DNA from: Pseudobdellovibrionaceae bacterium
GTDB taxonomy: Bacteria > Bdellovibrionota > Bdellovibrionia > Bdellovibrionales > Bdellovibrionaceae
DNA: 64,000 nt
Direction: 5' to 3'
NCBI GenBank assembly: GCA_019637915.1
Contig: JAHBUV010000001.1
Location: 2,760,565-2,824,564 of the forward strand
Position numbers and translations under genes: made by a program. The notes beneath the pieces are model-generated. The model was not told the DNA's origin. It worked only from the letters and a program-made list of their open reading frames with translations, and did not search any database. Shown in pieces: positions 42,867-51,272 of this stretch (positions within the stretch are counted from its first letter, which is position 1; each line of letters opens with the position of its first letter).

Positions 42867-44438
42867 ATGAAGTTTCGCGCATTGCCACCTGAAACGGCGT
42901 TTGAATACAATAACGGGCACATGGGAAGCTCGCGATTCGGCCGCCGTCATTTTCTCCGCACCAGCGCCGCCCTGACGGGGGGATGGGCTTTGTCATCCTG
43001 CGCGTCGATGGAGCGTCTGTTCGGGCCCGATCAGGGCGTCTATGACGATGAAGTGCTGATCGTCGGCGCCGGGGCGGCGGGCCTGATGGCGGCCTATGAG
43101 CTCAAAAAAAAGCAGATCCCTTACCGCATCATCGAGGCTTCACCGCGCTTGGGCGGGCGGGTGCGCACCCTTCATCATTTCAACGGCGATCAGCAGTTCG
43201 CCGAGCTCGGCGCGGAGTTCATCGACGGCCGCCACGAGACGGTGTTCGCCCTGTGCTCGGAGCTGAGCCTGCCGGTGGACGCCTTGCCGGATCGACTGGG
43301 CGAGGCCGGCGGGTTTTTCGTGCAGGGCTCGCAGGTGATCCCGCGGCGGGACCTGCTGAAAGACCTGCAGCCTTTGGTCAGCAAGCTCGTGCGTTTGCGC
43401 TTGCAGATCACCGGCGACGAGGAGAACGCCGCCCAGGCCTTCGCCGCCGGCGCCAGCGAGGACGCGGCCCGTCTGGATCTGATGTCCACCGAGGCGCTCG
43501 TTGATCAGCTCGCCCAGGGCCTTTCGCCGCGGGCGGCGGCCTACATGAAGCGCGCCTCCCTGGTGCAATTCGGCGTGGAGCCTTCGCGCCAGTCCTGTCT
43601 GCACCTGCTGATGTCCCTGGATCCCGAGGCGCGCTCCTCGGGTCCGTCGCGGGTGCGCGGCGGGATGGGGAATCTCACGCAGGCCCTCTATGAAAGGGTT
43701 TGCGGCGTGCTGCCGGAATTTTTCGTGCGTTTCAAAACCAGGCTCCTGTCGATGCGGGACGAGGGCGGGTTTTTCGAGTGCCGCGTGCAGTCCCCTCAAG
43801 GGCGCCAGAGCCTGAGGGCCCGTCATGTCATCCTGGCCTTGCCGCCCGCCGCCCTTCGCCGGGTGGAGGGGCTCGCCAACCTCAAGATCGCCGCCATCCG
43901 CCGCGAAGCCGTGACGGCCATGAGATTCGCCCATCATTCGCGCACCATCGTGGGTTTCAGCGACCGTTTCTGGAACCTTCGCGGCGAGGGCCCGCTGGGG
44001 AGCGGCGCTTTGATGGGGGACTTGCGCCTGCAGAGCTGCTGGGATTCCAGCCGCGGCCAGGAGGGGCGTTCGGGTCTGATCACTTTCACCACCGCCGGGG
44101 AAGAGGGTTTGAACCTGGGGGCCGACGCCCCGGAGCTGGGATTGCGCGATCTGGAGCGCGTCTGGAAAAAGGTTTCAGCCTTGTCCGACAAACGCTCGGC
44201 GGTGCAGAACTGGTCGCGGGTGCAGGGCCTGGAGGGTTCGGTCACCGTCTATGCGCCGGGGCAGTTCAGCCGCTTCAACGGCGTTTTCCAGGAGGCCGAT
44301 TACCAGGGCCGCCTGGCCTACGCGGGGGAGCACACCTCGGCCGGCCATCACGGCCGCATCGAGGGCGCTTTGGAGAGCGGCCGCCGGGCCGCGGCCCAGG
44401 TGATCGCGGCCCTCGAGTCGGCCGTGAAAAAAGGATAA
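42867..44438 (+). CDS. Tat-exported FAD amine oxidase, probable lipoprotein
   Basis: A 523-residue flavin amine oxidase. The N-terminus carries a twin-arginine signal (SRFGRRHFLRTSAALTGG) and then a lipobox-like LSSC, so it may be folded with FAD in the cytoplasm, exported by Tat and lipidated. The FAD-binding GxGxxG is VLIVGAGAAGLMAAYEL, followed by RIIEASPRLGGRVRT. The C-terminal FAD motif is LAYAGEHTSAGHHGRIEGALESGRRAA. The ATG at 42867 has GGGAGGT 5 nt upstream; the ATG at 42921 is an alternative closer to the Tat motif. Substrate (amine, polyamine or amino acid) is unknown. Confidence 0.88.
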   Translation: MKFRALPPETAFEYNNGHMGSSRFGRRHFLRTSAALTGGWALSSCASMERLFGPDQGVYDDEVLIVGAGAAGLMAAYELKKKQIPYRIIEASPRLGGRVRTLHHFNGDQQFAELGAEFIDGRHETVFALCSELSLPVDALPDRLGEAGGFFVQGSQVIPRRDLLKDLQPLVSKLVRLRLQITGDEENAAQAFAAGASEDAARLDLMSTEALVDQLAQGLSPRAAAYMKRASLVQFGVEPSRQSCLHLLMSLDPEARSSGPSRVRGGMGNLTQALYERVCGVLPEFFVRFKTRLLSMRDEGGFFECRVQSPQGRQSLRARHVILALPPAALRRVEGLANLKIAAIRREAVTAMRFAHHSRTIVGFSDRFWNLRGEGPLGSGALMGDLRLQSCWDSSRGQEGRSGLITFTTAGEEGLNLGADAPELGLRDLERVWKKVSALSDKRSAVQNWSRVQGLEGSVTVYAPGQFSRFNGVFQEADYQGRLAYAGEHTSAGHHGRIEGALESGRRAAAQVIAALESAVKKG

Positions 44439-44492
44439 AAAAGGGCCCGTGTCATGACCGCGGCGGGGCTTTCGGGTTAATTTCGGGGGCCT

Positions 44493-45173
44493 ATGAAGAA
44501 AACTGCCGTCCCGAGCAAAGCCGTCGTCACCCGCGAGGAGAAAGTCCGAAGCCTTCTCGCCAAAGTCATGCCCTCGCCGACGGTGCTGAACAGCTACTCG
44601 GACGACGAGAAAATAAAAATGATTGAGGAACGCTTCACCGAGATCCTCGAGATCCTGGGCCTCGATCTGTCCGATGATTCCATGAACCGCACGCCCCACC
44701 GCATCGCCAAGATGTACGTGAAGGAGCTTTTCAGCGGCCTGGACGCGGCGAACTTCCCGAAGATGACGGTGATCGAGAACAAGATGCGGTACGATCAGAT
44801 GATCGTCGTGCAGGACATCGACGTCATCTCGTGCTGCGAGCATCATTTCCAGACGATTCAAGGCGCCGCGACGGTGGCCTACATCCCGGACAAAAAGGTC
44901 ATCGGCCTGTCCAAAATCAACCGCGTGGTCGAGTACTTCGCCCGCCGCCCGCAGGTGCAGGAGCGCCTGACGAAGCAGATCGCCGACTGCCTGCAGCTCG
45001 TGCTCGAGACCGAGCACGTCGCCGTGCACATCAACGCCAAGCACTTCTGCGTGATCGCCCGGGGCATCCAGGACGCCAACTCCTCCACGATCACCTCCGA
45101 CCTGCGCGGCGATTTCAAGCACCGCACCGACACCCGCAAAGAATTCCTCCTCCACTGCCGCAACCACATCTAA
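44493..45173 (+). CDS. folE: GTP cyclohydrolase I
   Basis: A 226-residue enzyme that converts GTP to 7,8-dihydroneopterin triphosphate, the first step of folate (and biopterin or queuosine-type) synthesis. Zinc ligands are visible: C115 and H118 in [10 protein letters not shown], and C181 in [20 protein letters not shown] and [17 protein letters not shown] are core motifs. About 35 extra N-terminal residues precede the core. The stop codon TAA forms the first bases of a 49-bp inverted repeat arm. Confidence 0.97.
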   Translation: MKKTAVPSKAVVTREEKVRSLLAKVMPSPTVLNSYSDDEKIKMIEERFTEILEILGLDLSDDSMNRTPHRIAKMYVKELFSGLDAANFPKMTVIENKMRYDQMIVVQDIDVISCCEHHFQTIQGAATVAYIPDKKVIGLSKINRVVEYFARRPQVQERLTKQIADCLQLVLETEHVAVHINAKHFCVIARGIQDANSSTITSDLRGDFKHRTDTRKEFLLHCRNHI

Positions 45174-45218
45174 AAGGTGCCAGGTCCTGTTTGGTAACGC
45201 GCCGCTTGCCCGCCCCGG
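45170..45218. repeat. Left arm of 49-bp inverted repeat around the GNAT gene
   Basis: The sequence from CTAAAAGGTGCCAGGTCCTG at 45170 through 45218 is found inverted at 45810-45858 with 46 of 49 identical bases. It begins inside the folE stop codon. Its outer end matches the palindromes at 720-795 and 56842-56908. Confidence 0.9.
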
Positions 45219-45260
45219 ACGGGGGTGGCGTTGCGATCTCCCATGGTTTAATTTTTTCCC

Positions 45261-45779
45261 ATGCTTGAAATCCGCCGCGCCACGGACGCGGACGCTTCGA
45301 TCCTGGCCGAACTGGGGCGAAAGACATTCGTTGAGACCTTCGCCGATGACAACACTCCGGAGGACATCGCGCTTTATGTCGCGGAAACCTTCGGGACGGA
45401 TCAACAGCTCCGGGAAATTCAAGATCCTGCCCGATGGATCGAAATCGCCTGGTTCGCCGGCACCGCCGTCGGCTTTTTGCATCTGCTGAAAGGTCAGCCC
45501 GACCCCTCCGTCCAGGGACCGAAGCCTTTGGAAATTCTCCGGCTCTACGTCGATTCGCGCTGGCATGGAAAAGGGGTGGGGGCCGCCCTGATGGAAAGAA
45601 GCTTGAAAATCGCCTTTGACGGCGGATTCCAAACGCTTTGGCTGGGCGTGTGGGAACGAAATTTCAGGGCGCAGGCTTTTTACCGGAAATTCGGTTTTGA
45701 GATCGTTGGCCAGCATGTTTTTCGCCTCGGCAAAGACGAACAAACTGACTTCATCATGACTCGGGAACTCACGCTTTAA
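45261..45779 (+). CDS. GNAT family N-acetyltransferase
   Basis: A 172-residue acyl-CoA-dependent acetyltransferase. LEIRRATDADASILAEL opens the fold. LEILRLYVDSRWHGKGVGAALMERSL holds the acetyl-CoA pyrophosphate loop (HGKGVGAAL), and LGVWERNFRAQAFYRKFGFEIVG is the typical end. The substrate is not known; the class includes protein N-terminal, antibiotic and polyamine acetylases. It stands alone between 49-bp inverted repeats, between folE and pepN. A 9-bp hairpin (AAATCCCCG with CGGGGATTT) follows the stop codon. By eye its base composition is less GC-rich than its neighbours; this needs counting. Confidence 0.9.
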   Translation: MLEIRRATDADASILAELGRKTFVETFADDNTPEDIALYVAETFGTDQQLREIQDPARWIEIAWFAGTAVGFLHLLKGQPDPSVQGPKPLEILRLYVDSRWHGKGVGAALMERSLKIAFDGGFQTLWLGVWERNFRAQAFYRKFGFEIVGQHVFRLGKDEQTDFIMTRELTL

Positions 45780-45809
45780 AAATCCCCGGAGAGGCAGTTT
45801 CGGGGATTT
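45780..45809 (+). terminator. Hairpin after the GNAT gene
   Basis: AAATCCCCG (45780-45788) pairs with CGGGGATTT (45801-45809) across a 12-nt loop directly after the stop codon. The last three T are followed by GC, so it is a weak terminator at best. The right inverted repeat arm begins at the next base. Confidence 0.5.
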
Positions 45810-45858
45810 CCGCGGCGGACAAGCGGTGCGTTACCAAACAGGACCTGGCACCTTTTAG
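45810..45858. repeat. Right arm of 49-bp inverted repeat around the GNAT gene
   Basis: Inverted copy of 45170-45218 (three mismatches). Read on the minus strand it starts at the stop codon of pepN, just as the left arm starts at the stop codon of folE. Confidence 0.9.
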
Positions 45859-48473
45859 AGCAGGGTGGGTGCCAGCAGTTCCCGCGTGTTCTTCGACAGG
45901 CTCGGCTCGTCGAGGATGCGGCGGATTTCCTTCAGCGCTTTTTCGCGCAGTTCCGGCGCGAGTTTGTTGATCACGTTGAAGGAGGCGCTCAGTCGCGCCG
46001 CCACTTGCGGGTTCTTGGCGTCGATCTCGAGGATGCGGTCGGCGAAGAAATCGTAGCCCGGGTTTTTGGGATCGTGGAAGCACACGAGGTTCTGACCGAA
46101 GACGCGCAACAGGGCGTAGACGTTGTTGGGGTTCGTCAGCTGGAAATCCGGGTGCTTGACCAGGGCCTTCACGGTGTCCTGCGTGTCGGCGCGGCTGGTG
46201 TTCGCCTGCACCGTGAACCATTTGTTCAGCACGACCGAATCACCGCGCCAATCGCGGTGGAAGGACGCCAGGGCCTCGTCGCGGCGGCGGTCGTCGCTGT
46301 CCGCGAGGATCATCAGCGCCGACATGCGGTCGGTCATGTTCTGGGCCTGCGTGTACTGACGATGAACCAGGTCGAGCACTTCCGGATCGCCGGTCTCGGC
46401 CAACACCGAAAGCGCCAGGTTTTTCAACGCGCGCGCCCCCATGCTGCGCGGGTCGATGGCTTCGCCGGAAACTCCCTGCCAGCGGCGCACCAGACCCAAA
46501 AGTTCGCTGCGGTTCAGGCGGGCGAGGGCGGCCACGAGGGCTTGACGGGCGGCCCGGAAGGCGGCGGCATCGATCCGATCCAACTGCTGGGCGAGCATCG
46601 CGTCCGAAGGCAAGGCGAGAAGCGCCGCCTGATAAGCCGGATCCAGGTCGGCGCGCAGCGCCTCGGACCAGGCCGACAGGTAATGCTCGTCCGGGCGCAG
46701 TTCGCGTCCGACTTGGTGATCGGCGACCAGGCGGGCGAGCACCCGCAGACCCGCCTGCTGGGCGGCCTCGCGGCGGTTGAAGCCGTCCGTGTCCTTCGCC
46801 ATCAGGAAGAACAGCTCCTGGTCCGGTCGATCCCAGTGCAGGACCACCGGCGCGGAAAATTCCCGCAGCAAAGACACATGGGGTTTTTGCGTCAGGCCCG
46901 TGAAAACGAAACTTTGTTCCGCCTCTTTCAGCTCGATCAGCGGCAGGCCGTCCGAGTTCAGGCGCACCTGCCGGCTTTGCAGCGGCAGCTCCCGGCCCTG
47001 ATCGTCGAGGAAGCCCAGGCGGATCGGGATCTGAAAAGGCTTTTTCTCGCTCTGCCCGGGCGTCGGCGCGCAGCTCTGGCGCAGGTGCAGGACGTACTCG
47101 CCGCGGTCGGCGCGCCATTCGTCGCGAGCGTCGATTTTCGGCGTGCCGGCCTGGGAGTACCACAATTTCAGTTGAGTGAAATCGGCCTCATTGGCGTCGG
47201 CGATGGCGGCGGCGAAATCATCCGTCGTCACGGCCTGGCCGTCATGGCGCTCGAAGTACAGATCCATGCCGCGGCGGAAACCTTTTTTGCCCACCGTCGT
47301 CTGCATCATGCGGATCAGCTCGGCGCCTTTTTCGTAGATGGTCATGGTGAAGAAGTTGTCGACGGCGAGGCACGACTCCGGGCGCACCGGGTGCGCCGTG
47401 GGTCCGGCGTCCTCGACGAACTGGCGTTCGCGCAGGGAATCGACGTCCTGGATGCGCTGCACGCCCCGGTCCGTCATGTCGGCGGAGAACTCCTGGTCGC
47501 GGAACACGGTGAGGCCTTCTTTCAGCGACAGGTGGAACCAGTTCTGCAGGGTCACGCGGTTGCCCGTCCAGTTGTGGAAGTACTCGTGGCCGACGACGGA
47601 CTCGATGGCCAGGAAGTCATGGTCGGTGGCGCTCTTCGAGTCCGCCAGGACCAGGCGCGAGTTGAAGATGTTCAAGCCCTTGTTCTCCATGGCGCCGGCG
47701 TTGAAGTCATCGATGGCGACGATCATGTAATCGCCGAGGTCGTACTCGCGGCCGAAGGCCTCTTCATCCCACTTCATGGATTTTTTCAGCGAGCTCATGG
47801 CGTGATGGCAGCGGTCCTGCTTGCCGTGGGCGGCGTAGACCTCCAGGTTCACCTTCCGCCCCGAGCGCGTTGTGAAGCTGTCGCGGATGACGCCGAGATC
47901 CCCGGCGACGAGGGCGAAGAGGTAGCACGGCTTCTTGTGCGGATCGCGCCACAGGGCCTCGTGACGGCCGTTGCCGAGATCCCGGGTGTGCGCGCGGTCG
48001 CCGTTCGAGAGCAGCACCGGGTATTTCTTTTTGTCCGCCTCCAGGCGGACCGTGTAGCGGGTCATGACGTCCGGGCGGTCGAGGAAGTAAGTGATGCCGC
48101 GGAAACCCTGCGCTTCGCACTGGGTGACGAAACAGCCGTTGGATTTGTAGAGCCCCTCCAGCGCCGTGTTGTTCTGCGGCTCGAGGCGGGTTTCCACTTC
48201 CAGGAGAAACCGGTCGGGAACGCGGGGAATGACGAGCTTGCCCTCGGATTTTTGATAGTCCGTTGCGGGAAGTTCCCGGCCGTCCAGCTGGAGGGAGCGC
48301 AGGTCGAGATCGCGGCCATCCAGTTCCAGCGCCGCGCCCGGCGTGCGGCGGACGATTTCCAGGCGCGACCGCACCCGACAAAAGTCGTCCTGCAGATCGA
48401 AGTCGAGTTCGACGGAGTTCACGTCGAAGGCCGGGGGCGCGTAGTCTTTGAGATAGATTCTTTGGGTCGTCAT
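45855..48473 (-). CDS. pepN: Aminopeptidase N (M1 family)
   Basis: An 872-residue zinc aminopeptidase of the bacterial PepN type and the usual length. Substrate-anchoring motif GAMEN is at residues 260-264, zinc motif HEYFHNW at 296-302, and the third ligand E319 lies in SLKEGLTVF. TYFLDRPDVMTRYTV near residue 128 is typical of PepN. The C-terminal half holds the helical superhelix. No signal peptide, so it works in the cytoplasm on small peptides. Its stop codon lies in the right inverted repeat arm. Confidence 0.97.
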   Translation of the reverse strand: MTTQRIYLKDYAPPAFDVNSVELDFDLQDDFCRVRSRLEIVRRTPGAALELDGRDLDLRSLQLDGRELPATDYQKSEGKLVIPRVPDRFLLEVETRLEPQNNTALEGLYKSNGCFVTQCEAQGFRGITYFLDRPDVMTRYTVRLEADKKKYPVLLSNGDRAHTRDLGNGRHEALWRDPHKKPCYLFALVAGDLGVIRDSFTTRSGRKVNLEVYAAHGKQDRCHHAMSSLKKSMKWDEEAFGREYDLGDYMIVAIDDFNAGAMENKGLNIFNSRLVLADSKSATDHDFLAIESVVGHEYFHNWTGNRVTLQNWFHLSLKEGLTVFRDQEFSADMTDRGVQRIQDVDSLRERQFVEDAGPTAHPVRPESCLAVDNFFTMTIYEKGAELIRMMQTTVGKKGFRRGMDLYFERHDGQAVTTDDFAAAIADANEADFTQLKLWYSQAGTPKIDARDEWRADRGEYVLHLRQSCAPTPGQSEKKPFQIPIRLGFLDDQGRELPLQSRQVRLNSDGLPLIELKEAEQSFVFTGLTQKPHVSLLREFSAPVVLHWDRPDQELFFLMAKDTDGFNRREAAQQAGLRVLARLVADHQVGRELRPDEHYLSAWSEALRADLDPAYQAALLALPSDAMLAQQLDRIDAAAFRAARQALVAALARLNRSELLGLVRRWQGVSGEAIDPRSMGARALKNLALSVLAETGDPEVLDLVHRQYTQAQNMTDRMSALMILADSDDRRRDEALASFHRDWRGDSVVLNKWFTVQANTSRADTQDTVKALVKHPDFQLTNPNNVYALLRVFGQNLVCFHDPKNPGYDFFADRILEIDAKNPQVAARLSASFNVINKLAPELREKALKEIRRILDEPSLSKNTRELLAPTLL

Positions 48474-48517
48474 GTTCCTCCCTTGACGGGCTGGCGGAGT
48501 CAGGGTGCCATGGAGTC

Positions 48518-48883
48518 ATGGAACCGCAGCTGACTTCGCTCATCATCAATACCGCACATCCCGTTGAAATGCTCGAATTTTACGGCCGCCTCGGCCTGCA
48601 TTTTGAAACGAAAAAAATCTCGAAAGGCGGGCAGTGCCACAAGGCTTTCATCGGCCCCGTGGAGCTGAGCCTTTTTGAAGCCCATGCGGGCGCGCCGTTT
48701 CGCGCGGCCCCGGACGTGCAGCTCACTTTCCGCATCATGGAACTCGACAAGGTCGTGCGCGATCTGTCGCTGATCAAAGGGGTCGAGTGCCTGATGGACC
48801 CGACCCTGCTCCCCGAGGGGAAAAAAGCCATTCTGCTTGATCCCGACGGGCGGGCCATCGAGCTCATCGAGATGAACGCGTGA
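48518..48883 (+). CDS. VOC (glyoxalase/dioxygenase) family protein
   Basis: A 121-residue single-domain protein of the vicinal oxygen chelate fold: LIINTAHPVEMLEFYGRLGLHFE, LSLFEAHAG, then KKAILLDPDGRAIELIEMN. The expected metal residues are His14 in the first strand and the final Glu in IELIEM, so a metal site is plausible. Small VOC proteins of this kind vary widely in substrate, so no reaction is assigned. It is divergent from pepN with a 44-bp gap and converges on the ahpD-like gene. Confidence 0.85.
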   Translation: MEPQLTSLIINTAHPVEMLEFYGRLGLHFETKKISKGGQCHKAFIGPVELSLFEAHAGAPFRAAPDVQLTFRIMELDKVVRDLSLIKGVECLMDPTLLPEGKKAILLDPDGRAIELIEMNA

Positions 48884-48926
48884 AAAGCGCGGCCGGCGCC
48901 TCAAGGGGCACCGGCCTTGGATCTCA

Positions 48927-49490
48927 TCAAGCCAAAAATTCGCGGGCGTGTTTCAGCGAGGTCAAACCCTTGGCGACGGCGGCCAGGCGGGCGACGTCGT
49001 GGATTTTCTCCGTCGCCACGCCGAGCTCGCGGATGGCGTTCTCGTGGCTGGCGATGCAGGTCGGGCAACCGTTCACGGCGGACACGGCCAGCGACATCAT
49101 CTCGAAGTTCTGCTTGCCGTTCGCCGGTTTCATCATCGACTGCATCCGCAGGCCGGCCCGGGTGTAATGCTCTTTGGCCTCCGGGGACAGGTAGCTGCGG
49201 AATTTGTAGTAGACGTTGTTCATGCCCATGAGGCCGGCGGTCTCGGCGGCCTCGCGGATCTGATCATCCGGCGCGCCGAGTTCCTTCAAGGCCACCTTGG
49301 CGAGGTTCGCCATGGGGTGGTTCTCGAGGGACACGGCGATCGCCAGCAGGTTCAGGAACCTCTCGTTGGGATCGAGTTGACCCTCCTCGAGGAGCTTTTT
49401 GAAGTTCAGGGAAAGATCGCGGTAGATCGAGGACGTCGCCTCGAAGTACTCGCTCTCCAGGTATTGATCGACCATCGCGGCGATGTCCAT
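48927..49490 (-). CDS. ahpD: AhpD-like alkylhydroperoxidase
   Basis: A 187-residue protein of the carboxymuconolactone decarboxylase/AhpD fold with the redox motif GCPTCIASHE (C142, C145, H149), as in AhpD. It can reduce peroxides or recycle a peroxiredoxin. Here it is the last of a leftward set of fur-like, ahpC, dps and ahpD genes, so its likely role is as electron donor to AhpC. The ATG at 49490 starts 2 bp after the dps stop codon. Longer frames upstream lie inside dps and are not used. Confidence 0.93.
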   Translation of the reverse strand: MDIAAMVDQYLESEYFEATSSIYRDLSLNFKKLLEEGQLDPNERFLNLLAIAVSLENHPMANLAKVALKELGAPDDQIREAAETAGLMGMNNVYYKFRSYLSPEAKEHYTRAGLRMQSMMKPANGKQNFEMMSLAVSAVNGCPTCIASHENAIRELGVATEKIHDVARLAAVAKGLTSLKHAREFLA

Positions 49491-49492
49491 GA

Positions 49493-49981
49493 TCAGCCCT
49501 CCAGCAGGGAACGCAGCATCCACGCGGTTTTCTCGTGGAGCTGGATGCGTTGAGTGAGGAGATCGGCGGTCGCTTCGTCGGCGGCTTCTTCGGCCGCGGG
49601 GAAGAGGGAGCGCGCGGTGCGCACCACGGCCTCGTGGCCTTCGACGAGGTGGCGGACCATGTCCATGGCTTCGGGCACGCCGTCGGCTTCCTGGATGGAG
49701 GTCAGGCGGGCGTATTCCTTGTAAGAGCCCGGAGCGGGGAAGCCCAGGGAACGGATGCGTTCGGCGATGAGGTCCACGGCCGCCCACAGCTCGTTGTATT
49801 GCCCTTCGAACATGAGGTGGAGGGTGTTGAACATCGGACCGCGCACGTTCCAGTGGAAATTGTGCGTTTTCAGATAGAGGGTGTAGGTGTCGGCCAGAAA
49901 GCGGCTCAGGCCTTCGGCGATTTTTTTGCGGTCGGCTTCTTTGATGCCGATGTCGATCGGCGGGGCGTGCGTGGCTTTCAT
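49493..49981 (-). CDS. dps: Dps-type ferritin-like protein
   Basis: A 162-residue four-helix protein that oxidises Fe(II) with peroxide and stores iron in a 12-mer, protecting DNA. The intersubunit ferroxidase motif is clear: [28 protein letters not shown], then [12 protein letters not shown]. The ATG at 49981 gives the normal length and has GGAG 9 nt upstream. In-frame codons further upstream, including an ATG-ATG, would add about 30 residues that are not part of the family. Its position after ahpC fits a peroxide-stress operon. Confidence 0.93.
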   Translation of the reverse strand: MKATHAPPIDIGIKEADRKKIAEGLSRFLADTYTLYLKTHNFHWNVRGPMFNTLHLMFEGQYNELWAAVDLIAERIRSLGFPAPGSYKEYARLTSIQEADGVPEAMDMVRHLVEGHEAVVRTARSLFPAAEEAADEATADLLTQRIQLHEKTAWMLRSLLEG

Positions 49982-50086
49982 TGCTACCATCTCCGTTTCG
50001 GATTCAAATTCTTGAAAATCAGTCATCATTCGGACAGGCCACGGTGGACTCCCGATCGGGAGCCCACCCGTGGCGGGGGACAAGGC

Positions 50087-50617
50087 TCACAGCGTGGCTT
50101 GGCCTTTTTCCCAGTTGCAGGGGCAGAGTTCGTCGGTTTGCAAAGCGTCCAGGGTGCGCAGCACTTCCTTGACGTTGCGGCCGACCGACAGGTCGTTCAC
50201 GGAAACCCAGCGGATGACGCCGTCCGGATCGACGATGTAGGTGGCGCGCAGCGGGACCATGTCCTGCGGGTGCAACACGCCCAGGGCGCCGGTCAGTTCT
50301 TTTTTGATGTCGGCGAGCATGGGGAAGCCCAGGTTTTTCAGATCCGGGTGGTTGTTGCGCCAGGCGAGGTGCACGAAGTGCGAATCGCAGGAGACGCCGA
50401 ACAGCTGGGCCTCACGGGCCTGGAAGTTCTTCAGCTCTTTGTTGAACTCGGCGATTTCCGTCGGGCACACGAAGGTGAAATCCAGCGGCCAGAAGAAGTA
50501 AACGGCCCATTTGCCTTTGGCGTCTTTCTGGCTGGCTTCCGTGAATTCTTTGCCTTTCTCGAGGGAAACGCAGGCTTGCATTTTGTACTCAGGGAACTTC
50601 TGACCGATACCCAGCAT
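50087..50617 (-). CDS. ahpC: Peroxiredoxin AhpC
   Basis: A 176-residue 2-Cys peroxiredoxin. Peroxidatic Cys is C51 in DFTFVCPTE. The C-terminus carries LCPCNW with C165 and C167, so the resolving Cys sits in a CxC arrangement near the end. The set W-A-V-Y-F-F-W-P-L-D is typical of AhpC. It reduces peroxides in the cytoplasm. The neighbouring AhpD-like protein is a probable reductant; no AhpF is in the window. It lies 53 bp after the perR-like gene. Confidence 0.95.
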   Translation of the reverse strand: MLGIGQKFPEYKMQACVSLEKGKEFTEASQKDAKGKWAVYFFWPLDFTFVCPTEIAEFNKELKNFQAREAQLFGVSCDSHFVHLAWRNNHPDLKNLGFPMLADIKKELTGALGVLHPQDMVPLRATYIVDPDGVIRWVSVNDLSVGRNVKEVLRTLDALQTDELCPCNWEKGQATL

Positions 50618-50670
50618 GATAATCTCCTTTAGCTTGGGGTGTTTGTTTTGAACTGTTTCTGAAACTTCGG

Positions 50671-51087
50671 TTATTCCACGCGGCCTTTCACGACGACGTC
50701 CACGCGGTGGGCGCGGAACTTCTTCGGCAGCTTGTACGTCACCTCGACGTCCTCTTCCGGCAGGTCATAAAGACGACCGCTTTTCTCATCGAGGAAATGA
50801 TGATGGTCCTCGATGTTGTGATCGTAAATGACCTTGTCGGAATGGGGGAGGCGCAGAGCCTGCAGCAGGCCGGCTTCCACCAGGGTGCCGAGAGTATTGT
50901 AAACCGTGGCTTGACTGATTTTGTCGAGGTTCTTTTCCGCCCATTCGCGCACCTGGTCGGCGGTGGGGTGATCGGCCTCGCACAGAATATGGCGGAAGAT
51001 GGCGATGCGCTGCAGAGTGGGCTGCACGCCGGCGTCATTCAGCTTTTGCTCGATCTCGGCGGGACTCAGGCAAAGTCTTTTTGTCAT
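50671..51087 (-). CDS. perR: Fur/PerR-family peroxide regulator lacking the structural zinc motif
   Basis: A 138-residue regulator. Residues 10-80 form the winged helix (VQPTLQRIAIFRHI and SQATVYNTLGTLVEAGLL). The regulatory metal site is likely H40, D90 and H95-H97 (YDHNIEDHHHF). The CxxC pairs that bind structural zinc in Bacillus PerR are absent: the segment reads HHHFLDEKSG where HHHFxCxxCG is usual. It is first in a peroxide-defence set, and a perfect 7-1-7 palindrome of PerR-box type lies upstream, which favours PerR over Fur. The ATG at 51087 has AAGGAG upstream. Confidence 0.9.
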   Translation of the reverse strand: MTKRLCLSPAEIEQKLNDAGVQPTLQRIAIFRHILCEADHPTADQVREWAEKNLDKISQATVYNTLGTLVEAGLLQALRLPHSDKVIYDHNIEDHHHFLDEKSGRLYDLPEEDVEVTYKLPKKFRAHRVDVVVKGRVE

Positions 51088-51151
51088 GGCCGCTCTCCTT
51101 CCATCCGCGCTCCCCAGGGGATTGCCGCAGGGAATCATATTCGTTCTAGAG

Positions 51152-51166
51152 TTAGAATAATTCTAA
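51152..51166. promoter_or_regulatory. PerR/Fur-type operator upstream of the perR-like gene
   Basis: TTAGAAT-A-ATTCTAA is a perfect 7-1-7 palindrome, the layout of the PerR box TTATAAT-N-ATTATAA. It is 65 bp upstream of the start codon in an AT-rich stretch. An overlapping weaker copy (TTCTA-GAG-TTAGAA) begins 8 bp to its left, so more than one dimer may bind. Confidence 0.75.
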
Positions 51167-51272
51167 ACGTAGATGAGGTCAAGGGGAGGATCGGTTTTGG
51201 GACAGGGTGTGAAATATCTGGAAAGACTGGATTTTAAGGGCCTGACGGAAATCCGCCGGCCCTGACCAAAAA

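Noticed and set aside
45170-45858. Insertion sequence
   Set aside because: There is no transposase and no clear target duplication; the enclosed gene is an acetyltransferase. It is reported instead as an inverted-repeat-flanked gene.
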